Source: Flavobacteriales bacterium UBA5422
GTDB lineage: Bacteria; Bacteroidota; Bacteroidia; Flavobacteriales_D; Crocinitomicaceae
NCBI GenBank assembly: GCA_002409405.1
Contig: DHNG01000011.1
Location: forward strand, 36,894-56,375
Direction of reading: 5' to 3'
DNA length: 19,482 nt
Positions 1 through 8,038 of this stretch are shown one piece after another. The position numbers and the translations under genes are program-made. How positions within the stretch are numbered: the stretch's first letter is position 1; each line of letters starts with the position of its first letter. The notes under the pieces are model-generated. The model worked only from the letters and a program-made list of their open reading frames with translations. It had not been told where the DNA came from and made no database searches.

Positions 1-255
1 CGTGTCAATACAATCTCACAATCCCCAACCATGACAACAGCAGGAAGCGGTGTGAAAGGGTTCAACCAGTTCATCAACTATTCCGAACTGATGTCACCGC
101 TTGGAAATGCAAAAGCAGAAGATTGTGCCAATTACTGTATTGCCATGTTCTCAGATTTAACCCGCTATGTAACAATGCAAAACCTCTATCACGATGGTGG
201 ATTCTCCAATACAGGAGTGACACAAGCGGTAATGGATCGTTTTACAGAAATATAA
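1..255 (+). CDS. fabI: Enoyl-ACP reductase FabI, C-terminal part (5' end outside window)
   Basis: This is the last 84 residues of an NADH-dependent enoyl-[acyl-carrier-protein] reductase. The enzyme carries out the final reduction in each cycle of type II fatty acid elongation in the cytoplasm. The frame is open from base 1 to the TAA at 253-255. It begins RVNTISQSPTMTTAGSGVKG, which matches the conserved FabI segment after the catalytic Tyr/Lys pair. The family's C-terminal pattern follows: an AEDCANYC helix, MFSDLTRYVT, and HDGGFSNTGV near the end. The YxxxxxxK catalytic residues and the NAD-binding glycine motif lie upstream, outside the window. An internal ATG at 31 is not a credible start because the preceding in-frame residues are family-conserved. 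The identification as FabI, rather than another short-chain reductase, is strong from the Bacteroidota-type C-terminus. Confidence 0.92.
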   Translation, partial: RVNTISQSPTMTTAGSGVKGFNQFINYSELMSPLGNAKAEDCANYCIAMFSDLTRYVTMQNLYHDGGFSNTGVTQAVMDRFTEI

Positions 256-353
256 ACAAAAACTACATTTAAGTAAAAAACGTCTTTTGTTTAGGTTATG
301 AAAGCACTTTAAACTAAAAGATTTTATATTTTTACATTGAATTTTTATAAACA

Positions 354-941
354 ATGATGAATTTAACAGGTATTATCTCTATTTCCGGAAAACCGGGATT
401 GTACAAAGTAGTTGCGCAAGCAAAAAACAGTGTGATTGTTGAATCACTTGAAGACAACAAACGAGTTCCGGCTTATGCCACTGACCGTATTTCCGCATTG
501 GAAGACATCAGTATTTATACATACGGAGAAGATAAGCCCTTAAAGGAAATCTACACCGATATTTTCAATAAAGAAAATGGAGGTGCAACGTTATCCCACA
601 AAGATGACCTCAAAAAACTGACGGCATATCTGACTGAGATTCTTCCTGACTATGACCAGGAGCGTGTTTATTCTTCTGACATTAAAAAATTGTTTCAGTG
701 GTACAACCTGCTTCATAAATCAGGAAACCTGAAACTGGAAGAAGAAGCGACTGAAGTAGAAGTAGCTGAAGAAACAGAAAAAACAGCAGAAAAAGCGGAG
801 AAGAAAGAAAAGAAAGCAGTAGCTGCTAAAAAACCAGCGGCAGCGAAGAAACCGGCAGCGGCAAAACCGGCGAAATCTGCAAAACCGGCAGGAGCTGCGA
901 AAGCGAAAACAACCGTTCAACGCAAATCAGGTTCTAACTAG
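354..941 (+). CDS. DUF5606-type protein with acidic then Lys/Ala/Pro-rich tail
   Basis: This 195-residue protein has two parts. Residues 1 to about 122 form a globular domain beginning GIISISGKPGLYKVV, with VPAYATDRISALEDISIYT downstream. I recognise this as the DUF5606 domain found in Bacteroidota; its biochemical role is unknown to me. Residues about 129-147 are strongly acidic, and about 149-190 are a basic low-complexity tail of KKPAAAK-like units that resembles histone H1 tails and could bind nucleic acid. That last point is inference only. There is no signal peptide, so it is probably cytoplasmic. Two adjacent ATGs (354 and 357) could serve as start; both have A/T-rich leaders and no Shine-Dalgarno. 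The gene is followed by a hairpin terminator, so it is probably its own transcription unit, separated from fabI by a 98-base AT-rich spacer. Confidence 0.8.
   Translation: MMNLTGIISISGKPGLYKVVAQAKNSVIVESLEDNKRVPAYATDRISALEDISIYTYGEDKPLKEIYTDIFNKENGGATLSHKDDLKKLTAYLTEILPDYDQERVYSSDIKKLFQWYNLLHKSGNLKLEEEATEVEVAEETEKTAEKAEKKEKKAVAAKKPAAAKKPAAAKPAKSAKPAGAAKAKTTVQRKSGSN
822..908 (+). repeat. Low-complexity Lys/Ala/Pro codon repeat
   Basis: Inside the DUF5606 gene, imperfect units reading aaaccggcagcg or aaaccggc recur about five times. They encode the KKPAAAK and AKPA units of the basic tail (residues about 157-185). The stretch is richer in G+C than its surroundings and also produces a spurious antisense reading frame. 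Such repeats can change copy number by slippage, so tail length may differ between strains. Confidence 0.7.
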
Positions 942-963
942 TCATTCATAACACTCATTTAAT

Positions 964-989
964 AAGCTCCCCAACAGGAGCTTTTTTTT
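964..989 (+). terminator. Intrinsic (Rho-independent) terminator
   Basis: A perfect 7-bp stem, AAGCTCC at 964-970 and GGAGCTT at 977-983, encloses the 6-base loop CCAACA. It runs directly into an uninterrupted T tract to 989. It lies 23 bases after the stop of the DUF5606 gene and ends only 4 bases before the ATG of the next gene. Confidence 0.88.
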
Positions 990-993
990 CACC

Positions 994-2703
994 ATGAAAA
1001 TAGAAAAATCACCTCGAACGTTCGTAACCGAAGGACTTGAAATCAAATCCTGGGAAAGTATACAACCTTATTTCGAAAACCTGGCAGATCGATCAATTAC
1101 TTCTGATGCAGATTTTCAACGTTGGTTAAAAGACCGTAGTGAACTGGATGCCATTCTGGAAGAAGATGCTGCCTGGCGGTACATCCGAATGACAATTGAC
1201 ACTTCCAATGCAGCACATTCAGAATCGTACAAACAATTTGTAACGGAAATTCAACCGCAGTTTGCGCCGTATGAAGATCTGCTCAACAAAAAAATGATTG
1301 CTACTGAATTTGCCAATCCCAACGGAAAATCACAAGCATACAGCATTTATCACCGAAGCGTTCAATCTGCGTTGAAATTGTTTCGGGAAGAAAACATTCC
1401 GCTGGAAGCTGAAATGAATGAAAAAAGCCAGGAATTCGGAGCAATATCAGGTGCACAAACGATTGAACACGAGGGGCAAACAATAACCATGCAAAAGGCA
1501 TCCCTGCTACTGAAAGAACAAGACGAACAACTGCGAAAACTTATTTTCGAAAAAATGAGTACGCGCCGTATGGAAGATAAGGAGCAATTAGATGCACTGT
1601 ACAACAAACTGATTCAATTGCGTCACCAGATTGCAGTCAACGCAGGTTTTCAAAATTACAGAGACTACAAATTTGAAGCACTGGGACGATTTGATTACAC
1701 CAAAGAAGATTGTTTTGCATTTCACCAGGCTATTAAATCGGAGATTGTTCCGTTAGTAAGGCAAATTCAACAAAAGAAATTAACCAAACTGGGGAAAGCG
1801 CAGTTTAAACCATGGGATACAGAGTTGGATCCGGATGGACTTGCTCCGCTGAAACCGTTTTCAAACGGACAGGAAATGCTTGCCGGAAGTATTCGTGTAC
1901 TTGAAAAAATAGATCCGTATTTTGGAGAGTGTATCGCTACCATGAAAGAAATGGAATACCTGGATCTGGATTCCAAACAAGGTAAAGCACCGGGCGGGTA
2001 CAATTATCCACTCTATGAAATCGGAGTACCGTTTATTTTTATGAACGCAGTGGGTGCTCAGCGCGATCTGGTAACAATGGTACACGAGGCCGGACATGCG
2101 GTTCATTCGTTTCTAAGTCGCGACCTCGAATTGACCGGTTACAAAAACCTTCCGTCTGAGGTAGCCGAACTGGCTTCCATGTCTATGGAGCTACTCACGA
2201 TGAATGAATGGAGTGAATTCTACAAGGAAGCAGATCACAAACGGGCAAAAAAAGATCAACTGGAAACAATTCTGACGATTCTTCCGTGGATTGCTCAAAT
2301 TGATGAATTCCAGCACTGGGTATACGAACATCCGCAACACACAGTTGCAGAGCGCACAGAAAAATGGTTGAATCTTGGAAAGGAATACGGCGCCAATCTA
2401 ACCGACTGGACCGGATGCGAAGACGTAAGGGCTTGTTCATGGCAGCGTCAGATGCATTTGTTCGAAGTACCGTTTTATTACATTGAATACGGATTTGCCC
2501 AATTAGGAGCGATCGGCGTATGGAAAAACAGTCTGGAGAATACCGATCAGGCAATTGAACAATACAAAGCTGCTCTTCAACTCGGGTATACAAAATCGAT
2601 TCCCGAAATCTATGAAACAGCAGGAGTTTCGTTTCAATTTTCTCAGAGTTATATCAAAGAAATTGCAGATTTCCTTCAACTGGAGTTGAATAAATTCGAA
2701 TAA
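994..2703 (+). CDS. M3 family oligoendopeptidase (PepF-like)
   Basis: This is a 569-residue zinc metallopeptidase of family M3, which hydrolyses short peptides in the cytoplasm. There is no signal peptide. The zinc site is visible as HEAGH, with ligands H364 and H368 and catalytic E365. The likely third ligand is E389 in PSEVAELAS, at the spacing used by PepF-type enzymes (AEVAST in relatives). Length is normal for M3 oligoendopeptidases of about 560-600 residues. The start at 994 is the only ATG before an in-frame stop at 949-951, and its first residues (MKIEKSPRTF) look like the usual N-terminus. The leader is unusual because the intrinsic terminator of the upstream gene ends 4 bases before the ATG, leaving no room for a ribosome binding site. 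The acyltransferase gene starts immediately after its stop codon, suggesting co-transcription. Confidence 0.92.
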   Translation: MKIEKSPRTFVTEGLEIKSWESIQPYFENLADRSITSDADFQRWLKDRSELDAILEEDAAWRYIRMTIDTSNAAHSESYKQFVTEIQPQFAPYEDLLNKKMIATEFANPNGKSQAYSIYHRSVQSALKLFREENIPLEAEMNEKSQEFGAISGAQTIEHEGQTITMQKASLLLKEQDEQLRKLIFEKMSTRRMEDKEQLDALYNKLIQLRHQIAVNAGFQNYRDYKFEALGRFDYTKEDCFAFHQAIKSEIVPLVRQIQQKKLTKLGKAQFKPWDTELDPDGLAPLKPFSNGQEMLAGSIRVLEKIDPYFGECIATMKEMEYLDLDSKQGKAPGGYNYPLYEIGVPFIFMNAVGAQRDLVTMVHEAGHAVHSFLSRDLELTGYKNLPSEVAELASMSMELLTMNEWSEFYKEADHKRAKKDQLETILTILPWIAQIDEFQHWVYEHPQHTVAERTEKWLNLGKEYGANLTDWTGCEDVRACSWQRQMHLFEVPFYYIEYGFAQLGAIGVWKNSLENTDQAIEQYKAALQLGYTKSIPEIYETAGVSFQFSQSYIKEIADFLQLELNKFE

Positions 2704-3741
2704 ATGTCACACATCAAGGGACTCAATGCGATTCGTGCGTTTTCGATCATGCTGGTCGTGCTCAATCACATGGATGCCTTCCAGTCAATTCTGATTCCGG
2801 GGATTATTGATACACGGTTAGCTCCCATGATCTCCGGAAATTTTGGTGTGCAGGTGTTTTTCGTACTGAGTGGTTTTCTTATTTCACATATCTTGCTGAA
2901 TGAACGTACCCGGACAGGAAAAATCAATCTCAAACATTTCTTTGCCCGACGTTTTTTAAGACTTGTACCTCCCCTGCTCGTATTTTTTTCACTAATTGGA
3001 ATCGCCGTCTCTCAGGGGTATCTTTCGCACACAACAGACAGTTTGTTATACGCTGTTTTCTACCTCTACAATTTTACCCCCAGAGAATTGTATGCATCCG
3101 AAATGGGCCATTTCTGGTCATTGGGTGTGGAAGAACAGTTTTACCTCTTCTGGCCGTTTGCGCTTACCGCAATAAAAAAAGTACATTTCCTCATTGGATT
3201 TCTCTGCTTCCTCATCCTGGTATGCAGCATCCTCATAACAATCAAATCTCATATTCCACTCGACGCTGACTACCATGTTGGTCGTTGGTTTATTCCTGCC
3301 AGCGGGCCGATATTAGTCGGATGTCTCGGAGCTGTTTTGAATCACTATTACAGAGATCGCATTCAATCCCTTATTCGTCGTAACTGGCTCACAATACCAT
3401 TCATTTTTATCACTTATTCCTTCTCATTATATGTACCTGTTTCCCTGATTCCGCTGGGAATTTCCATTCAGTCTGTTGCGGTCATTCTATTCATTCTGAA
3501 AATAGATCATTCACAAGATCGAAAATGGGTTCAGGCGTTGGAATTTGCCCCCTTATCTTACATCGGAATTATTTCCTACGGGATTTATGTGTACCAGGGA
3601 TTTTTTCTCCGGACAGGAAGCGGTAGCGAACTATGGTTTCAGCAATTTCCAACCAACATTCTGCTCACATTAACCCTGGCCGTATTGTCGTATGAGCTCT
3701 TTGAAAAACAAGTGCTAAAACTGAAGCGAAAATTTAAGTAA
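2704..3741 (+). CDS. Membrane acyltransferase, OafA/acyltransferase-3 family
   Basis: This is a 345-residue polytopic inner-membrane protein of the acyltransferase-3 family, which transfers acyl groups such as acetyl to sugars of envelope glycans or lipids. Visible family marks are GLNAIRAFSIMLVVLNH near the N-terminus with the conserved catalytic-type H22, FFVLSGFLIS (52-61), the basic RRFLRLVPP (82-90), and HFWSLGVEEQFYLFW (136-150). About ten hydrophobic segments run to the C-terminus, which ends in a Lys/Arg-rich cytoplasmic tail. There is no C-terminal SGNH domain, so this is the short form. The ATG directly follows the TAA of the M3 peptidase gene with no gap, so translation is probably coupled. 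The acceptor substrate cannot be inferred: no polysaccharide or lipid A genes lie nearby. Confidence 0.88.
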   Translation: MSHIKGLNAIRAFSIMLVVLNHMDAFQSILIPGIIDTRLAPMISGNFGVQVFFVLSGFLISHILLNERTRTGKINLKHFFARRFLRLVPPLLVFFSLIGIAVSQGYLSHTTDSLLYAVFYLYNFTPRELYASEMGHFWSLGVEEQFYLFWPFALTAIKKVHFLIGFLCFLILVCSILITIKSHIPLDADYHVGRWFIPASGPILVGCLGAVLNHYYRDRIQSLIRRNWLTIPFIFITYSFSLYVPVSLIPLGISIQSVAVILFILKIDHSQDRKWVQALEFAPLSYIGIISYGIYVYQGFFLRTGSGSELWFQQFPTNILLTLTLAVLSYELFEKQVLKLKRKFK

Positions 3742-3782
3742 CTTCAAGCCAGAAAACAATAACACTGAATTATTCTGTTACT

Positions 3783-5831
3783 ATGAACATTCACATTTCA
3801 GATGCATTTAAACAGATGACGAAAAAGGCAATTTATGCGATCGTCCTCTTTATTTTTACCTACCTGATTCTCGCACTTTTGGCAACAGCACTCACCGTTG
3901 GTTGTATCGCCGGAGGAATTACAATTATTGTGACAATTCCTTCTCTGTTGGGAATTTTATTGGGAATTGGAATTGCCGGTCTGGGATTATTTATTTTTAT
4001 ATTCCTGTTTAAATTCATTTTTAAGTCCAATAAAGTTGATCGCAGTCACCTGGTGGAAATTCACCAAAGAGACGAACCGAAATTATTTCGCTTCATTGAA
4101 GAGATTGTACACGAGGCAGGAACAGATTTCCCTAAAAAAGTCTATTTGTCAGCAGATGTAAATGCTTGCGTGTTTTACGATTCAAGTTTTTGGAGTATGT
4201 TTCTTCCCATTCGAAAAAACCTTCAGATTGGAATCGGATTGGTTAATTCATCAACAGAAGAAGAGATCAAAGGAATCCTGGCACACGAGTTCGGTCACTT
4301 TTCTCAAAAGAGCATGAAAGTCGGGAGCTATGTGTACCATGTCAACCAAATTATCTACAACATGTTGTTTGACAATGATTCCTATCAAAAAATGGTACGG
4401 GGATGGTCAAGTATCAGCGGGCTCTTCTCTTTTTTCATGATGATCGGTGTTAAAATCATTCAGGGAATTCAATTCATCCTCGGTAAAAATTATGACTACA
4501 TCAACATCAATTACCTGGCACTTTCACGGGAAATGGAATTTCATGCAGATGAAGTTGCTGCCAACATTGCAGGATCATTGCCACTGAAAGAATCATTACT
4601 ACGTTCTGATTTTGCCGACCATGCCTTCAATACGGTCTTATCCTTCTACAGTGGGAAAATCGAAGAAAATATCCGCAGTCAGAATATCTATAAAGAGCAT
4701 CGTTTCGTATTGCAGTTCCTCGCACAGGAAAACCAATTGACAATTGTCAATGACCTTCCTCAATTAACCTTATCGGAACTCAATCAATACAATAAATCCA
4801 AACTGAATATCAAAAATCAATGGGCTTCCCACCCAAGTGTAGAAGACCGGGTGGATGCACTTGACAAACTGAATATTGTAAAACCTCATTATTCAGATAA
4901 ACCGGCCATCCTGCTCTTCTCCAATCCGGAGAAAACAGAACGAAGATTAACCAACAAATTGTTTTCATCCGTTACCTACCAGAAAAAACCTACTGAGCTA
5001 GACCTGGAAGGATTTGAACGGGAATATGTGGAAGTCTTCAACAACAATCGCTTTCCAACCATCTACAACAAGTATTACGACAACAAGAATCCGCTTGATT
5101 TTGATATTGAGAATGTGGCATCCTATAGTGACGGAAGCAGCTATACATTAGAAAAATTATTCAACAAAGATCGAATCGAACAGGTATATGAACTCATCGG
5201 ACTCGAACATGACAAACAAGTATTGTCAGACATTTCCGGAAAAAACATTCAGCTTCAATCGTTTGACTATGACGGAAAAAAATATACGATTTCCGAGGCA
5301 AAAGGACTTATTTCAAAACTGGAACTACAGTTACTGAATATCACTTCCCTGGTTCGGGAAAACGACATCAATATCTTCAGTTTCTTTTATTACCATGCTC
5401 AACACCATAATAACGGACCGAAATTGAAGGAGAAATACAACGCTTTCTTTTCATTTGAAAGAGAATATACGACAAAAACAGAGCTGTCAAATAAACTAAT
5501 GGAAGCCGCCCAATTCATCAGTGTGGAAACTCCACATGAACAAATTGAAAAAAACTTCAAAGCACTCTACAAGTTAGAAGGAGAATTAAAATACGACCTG
5601 CGGAAATTAATCCGTACAGATCTTTTGGAAAAAGACATAACACCAGCTATACGGGAGCAAATTGAAACCTATTTATCCAATGACCTTGTTTATTTCAGAA
5701 ATGACCAGTACTTCAATGATAATTTACAGATTTTCTTTGAAGCACTACATCATTACAATTACCTTGTCCCGCGTCTCTACTTCCTTGTCAAACAAGATTT
5801 AGTAAAATTTCAGGCAGAACAATTGAAATAA
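3783..5831 (+). CDS. Membrane-anchored M48-type zinc metalloprotease with long C-terminal region
   Basis: This is a 682-residue protein. Residues about 15-80 are strongly hydrophobic and probably form two or three membrane segments. The peptidase domain follows, with HEFGH giving zinc ligands H168 and H172 and catalytic E169. SREMEFHADEVA supplies the third ligand E252 and the conserved D256 of the M48 (HtpX/Ste24-like) pattern. A further hydrophobic stretch at about 211-233 lies between these motifs, as in HtpX. Typical HtpX is under 300 residues. Here roughly 400 extra residues follow, polar, partly helical and Asn/Asp/Tyr-rich, with no domain I recognise. M48 enzymes usually take part in membrane-protein quality control; applying that here is inference. 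It lies 41 bases after the acyltransferase gene, and no strong promoter or terminator is visible in the gap. Confidence 0.85.
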   Translation: MNIHISDAFKQMTKKAIYAIVLFIFTYLILALLATALTVGCIAGGITIIVTIPSLLGILLGIGIAGLGLFIFIFLFKFIFKSNKVDRSHLVEIHQRDEPKLFRFIEEIVHEAGTDFPKKVYLSADVNACVFYDSSFWSMFLPIRKNLQIGIGLVNSSTEEEIKGILAHEFGHFSQKSMKVGSYVYHVNQIIYNMLFDNDSYQKMVRGWSSISGLFSFFMMIGVKIIQGIQFILGKNYDYININYLALSREMEFHADEVAANIAGSLPLKESLLRSDFADHAFNTVLSFYSGKIEENIRSQNIYKEHRFVLQFLAQENQLTIVNDLPQLTLSELNQYNKSKLNIKNQWASHPSVEDRVDALDKLNIVKPHYSDKPAILLFSNPEKTERRLTNKLFSSVTYQKKPTELDLEGFEREYVEVFNNNRFPTIYNKYYDNKNPLDFDIENVASYSDGSSYTLEKLFNKDRIEQVYELIGLEHDKQVLSDISGKNIQLQSFDYDGKKYTISEAKGLISKLELQLLNITSLVRENDINIFSFFYYHAQHHNNGPKLKEKYNAFFSFEREYTTKTELSNKLMEAAQFISVETPHEQIEKNFKALYKLEGELKYDLRKLIRTDLLEKDITPAIREQIETYLSNDLVYFRNDQYFNDNLQIFFEALHHYNYLVPRLYFLVKQDLVKFQAEQLK

Positions 5832-5860
5832 CCGCATAAAAGGTCATCAATAAAAACAAG

Positions 5861-5868
5861 TATATTTG
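5861..5868 (+). promoter_or_regulatory. Candidate Bacteroidota promoter -7 box
   Basis: TATATTTG fits the TAnnTTTG -7 consensus exactly and lies 34 bases upstream of the gene at 5903, after the M48 gene has ended. I see no good TTTG/TTG -33 element at 19-21 bases upstream, so only half of the promoter is supported. If real, it would drive the operon 5903-10411. Confidence 0.5.
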
Positions 5869-5902
5869 ACGCATAAATAACGGGAACTAAAAATAAAGCA
5901 GC

Positions 5903-6352
5903 ATGCCGATCTCCAATTCCAATACATCATTTCTCCTGGTCTTACCATGGGACGGAACGCAGCAACCTGCAGGAATCAAGGAATCATTCCAACCTGTTTT
6001 TGAAGATAAGCAACATGTTGAGATCCTCTTATTTACAGATAGTAAGCGTCCGAAAGAAGGTTTTAATCTTCCGAGCAGAATGTATGTGATTTCTAAATCC
6101 GATTTCAGTTTCTTTGGAAAATTGAAATCAAAAAAACTGCTTCCGACGGAATATACACACTTTGATGTACTGATTCTACTTGATGTTTTTTCCGGAAAAC
6201 AAGAACATGTCATTAAATCGCTAAAAATCAAACACGTAGTCGGGTTTAATTATGAACGTGATTTTGTGGAAATTAACCTCATTCAATCACAGCAAAAACC
6301 AACAGAAAAAGTTATTTTTGCAAAACAGATACTTACAAAAATTTCCGATTAA
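5903..6352 (+). CDS. Uncharacterised small cytoplasmic protein upstream of dapA
   Basis: This is a 149-residue protein with no signal peptide and no catalytic motif that I can name. Alternating hydrophobic stretches (FLLVLPWDG, VEILLFTD, FDVLILLDVF, HVVGFNYE) suggest an alpha/beta fold with several parallel strands. It reminds me of the DUF6913 family encoded near dapA in flavobacteria, but this is only a low-confidence memory. The gene starts 35 bases after a TATATTTG box and ends 2 bases before the dapA start, so the two are almost certainly co-transcribed. That placement alone does not establish a role in lysine or diaminopimelate synthesis. The ATG at 5903 has an A-rich leader (taaaaataaagcagc). 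An antisense frame across the same bases (5887-6231) is judged to be a shadow. Confidence 0.75.
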   Translation: MPISNSNTSFLLVLPWDGTQQPAGIKESFQPVFEDKQHVEILLFTDSKRPKEGFNLPSRMYVISKSDFSFFGKLKSKKLLPTEYTHFDVLILLDVFSGKQEHVIKSLKIKHVVGFNYERDFVEINLIQSQQKPTEKVIFAKQILTKISD

Positions 6353-6354
6353 AA

Positions 6355-7236
6355 ATGAACAACAATTTCAAAGGTGCAGGTGTAGCGTGGGTTACTCCAT
6401 TCAAAGAGGACAAGTCAATTGATTTTGATGCATTGCGTAAACTTGTGCGATTGCAGTTGGACGGAAAAACAGACTTTCTTGTCGTGCAAGGTACAACAGG
6501 TGAATCTCCTGCTCTGTCGTGGGAAGAAAAGCTACAAATCCTTCAAACGGTGATTGATGAAAATGCAGGACGTCTGAAAATTGTGTTCGGAGTTGGTGGA
6601 AATAATACACTGGCAATCGGAGAAACCTTGAAAAAAGTACCTGCAGGAGTAGATGGTATTTTGTCTGTATCTCCCTATTACAATAAGCCGACTCAACAAG
6701 GAATTATTGAACATTACAAATACATTGCAGCATGCACTGAACTTCCGATCATCCTGTATAATGTTCCCGGACGAACAGGATCCAATGTACTTCCGGCAAC
6801 AACAATTGAGTTGGCAAAAATTCCCAACATTGTTGCTGTAAAAGAAGCTTCGGGAAGCATGGAACAAATCATGGAAATCATTCGTTTGTGTCCGGACGGA
6901 TTTGAAGTACTCTCCGGGGATGATGCCATCACATTGCCGCTCATTGCATCCGGTGCTGTCGGAGTTATTTCCGTTGTGAACAATGCATTTCCGGAATTGT
7001 TCAATCAAATGGTACATGAAGCTCTGGAAGGAAATTATGCAGCAGCAAGAAAAAAGCACCTGGATTTATTACCGGTAACAAAAATGCTGTTTGAAGAAGG
7101 AAACCCGGGCGGAGTAAAAGTTGCATTGGAAACCAGAAGGATTCTTTCCGGTTATTTACGTTTGCCGCTGGTACCTGTATCTGATTCACTCAAACAGCGT
7201 ATTGTCACAGAAACAAACAGATTAGTACATGTTTAA
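6355..7236 (+). CDS. dapA: 4-hydroxy-tetrahydrodipicolinate synthase
   Basis: This 293-residue cytoplasmic TIM-barrel enzyme condenses pyruvate with aspartate semialdehyde, the first committed step of lysine and diaminopimelate synthesis. All hallmark residues are visible: GTTGES (46-51) with T47/T48, the pyruvate-binding Y135 and R140 in YNVPGRTG, and the Schiff-base lysine K163 in VAVKEASG. SVSPYYNKP (104-112) supplies the Tyr of the neighbouring subunit, and GVISVVNN (203-210) is the C-terminal barrel signature. Length matches the family. It starts 2 bases after the preceding gene, and its final 8 bases overlap the start of the following lipoprotein gene. This makes translational coupling likely. 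Nothing unusual is seen in the sequence. Confidence 0.96.
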   Translation: MNNNFKGAGVAWVTPFKEDKSIDFDALRKLVRLQLDGKTDFLVVQGTTGESPALSWEEKLQILQTVIDENAGRLKIVFGVGGNNTLAIGETLKKVPAGVDGILSVSPYYNKPTQQGIIEHYKYIAACTELPIILYNVPGRTGSNVLPATTIELAKIPNIVAVKEASGSMEQIMEIIRLCPDGFEVLSGDDAITLPLIASGAVGVISVVNNAFPELFNQMVHEALEGNYAAARKKHLDLLPVTKMLFEEGNPGGVKVALETRRILSGYLRLPLVPVSDSLKQRIVTETNRLVHV

Positions 7237-8038
7237 CAACAGGCAACTGACATATCTTTTGGGAGTTGGATTCGCTATCGGATCGTTTACTTCGTGTTAT
7301 CAAAAAAAGGCACCGAAGAACAATCGGGTGGTTGTCTCCCAGGAAGATGAGTTTCCTGATGACACATTGATCAGCGGAATACATCCGGATTCCATTGCAT
7401 ATATTGACACCTTTGAATTGCTTCCGACCAAAACGATCTTTCAGCACATTCAGAAAAATTCACGGAAGAAGGTGCTTTACAAATTGCCTGTACTGAAATC
7501 TAATGATTCGCTTCAAAATTTTGAATACATTGAGCAAATTGCAGTCACAAACGTCTATGCTTCGGTTGGGAAACTCAGTAACAATACGAAGTTGTTTGCG
7601 GCATCATTGAGTGAAAACGAAGAGTTATTTTCAAAAATACTGGAAGATTCAGTCACCTTTCCAAAAAAACCAACCCTGGACTCCTTGAATAACTGGACTG
7701 AATATGCCGTAACAGAATATTCCGGACAAAACGAATGGGTCTATTATGAAGCCATTCAGTGGTTGGAAAATTTGTACCTGACGATTGAAAATCCGAAAAA
7801 TTCCACCAATCAGAAAAAGTTGGAAGAGTTGGTTCTCCTTCAGATGGAAAATGGAACAGAAATGCTCGAGCGTTTATCAGCTTATCAGGATTACCCTCCG
7901 ATTGCCGTTTTTTCAGAATTCCTGATCGATATCCTGGACTGTAAATACTTCACCTTTGATGTAACACAATTGAAAAAAGAAGTTATACAAGCACGTGAGA
8001 ACATTTACATCTCACGAGATACAGCAACCAATAAATGA
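7229..8038 (+). CDS. Putative lipoprotein of unknown function
   Basis: This is a 269-residue protein with a lipoprotein signal: a hydrophobic run after MFNNRQ and a lipobox-like SFTSC with the lipidated cysteine at C23. The residue at -3 is Phe rather than Leu, but TSC endings are common in Bacteroidota. After the Cys comes KKAPK rather than an acidic export signal, so retention facing the periplasm is more likely than surface display (inference). The remaining region is largely helical, with acidic and Lys-rich helices and several Trp/Tyr residues (NEWVYYEAIQWLENLY, about 171-186). I do not recognise the family. It overlaps dapA by 8 bases and the DHH gene by 4 (ATGA), so it is embedded in the operon. 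It is presumably present in relatives with the same order. Confidence 0.75.
   Translation: MFNNRQLTYLLGVGFAIGSFTSCYQKKAPKNNRVVVSQEDEFPDDTLISGIHPDSIAYIDTFELLPTKTIFQHIQKNSRKKVLYKLPVLKSNDSLQNFEYIEQIAVTNVYASVGKLSNNTKLFAASLSENEELFSKILEDSVTFPKKPTLDSLNNWTEYAVTEYSGQNEWVYYEAIQWLENLYLTIENPKNSTNQKKLEELVLLQMENGTEMLERLSAYQDYPPIAVFSEFLIDILDCKYFTFDVTQLKKEVIQARENIYISRDTATNK

Noticed and set aside
720..920. Antisense frame rich in Phe, Arg and Cys opposite the DUF5606 tail
   Set aside because: Its composition is the direct result of reading the AAG/GCA/GAA repeats backwards.
2195..2593. Antisense frame of 132 codons inside the M3 peptidase gene
   Set aside because: It is opposite a conserved catalytic-domain region and has no start context or motif; treated as a shadow.
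6532..7059. Antisense reading frame of 175 codons across dapA
   Set aside because: The plus-strand protein is an intact, well-conserved DapA; the antisense product is Cys-, Ser- and Phe-rich with no recognisable motif, as expected for a shadow frame.
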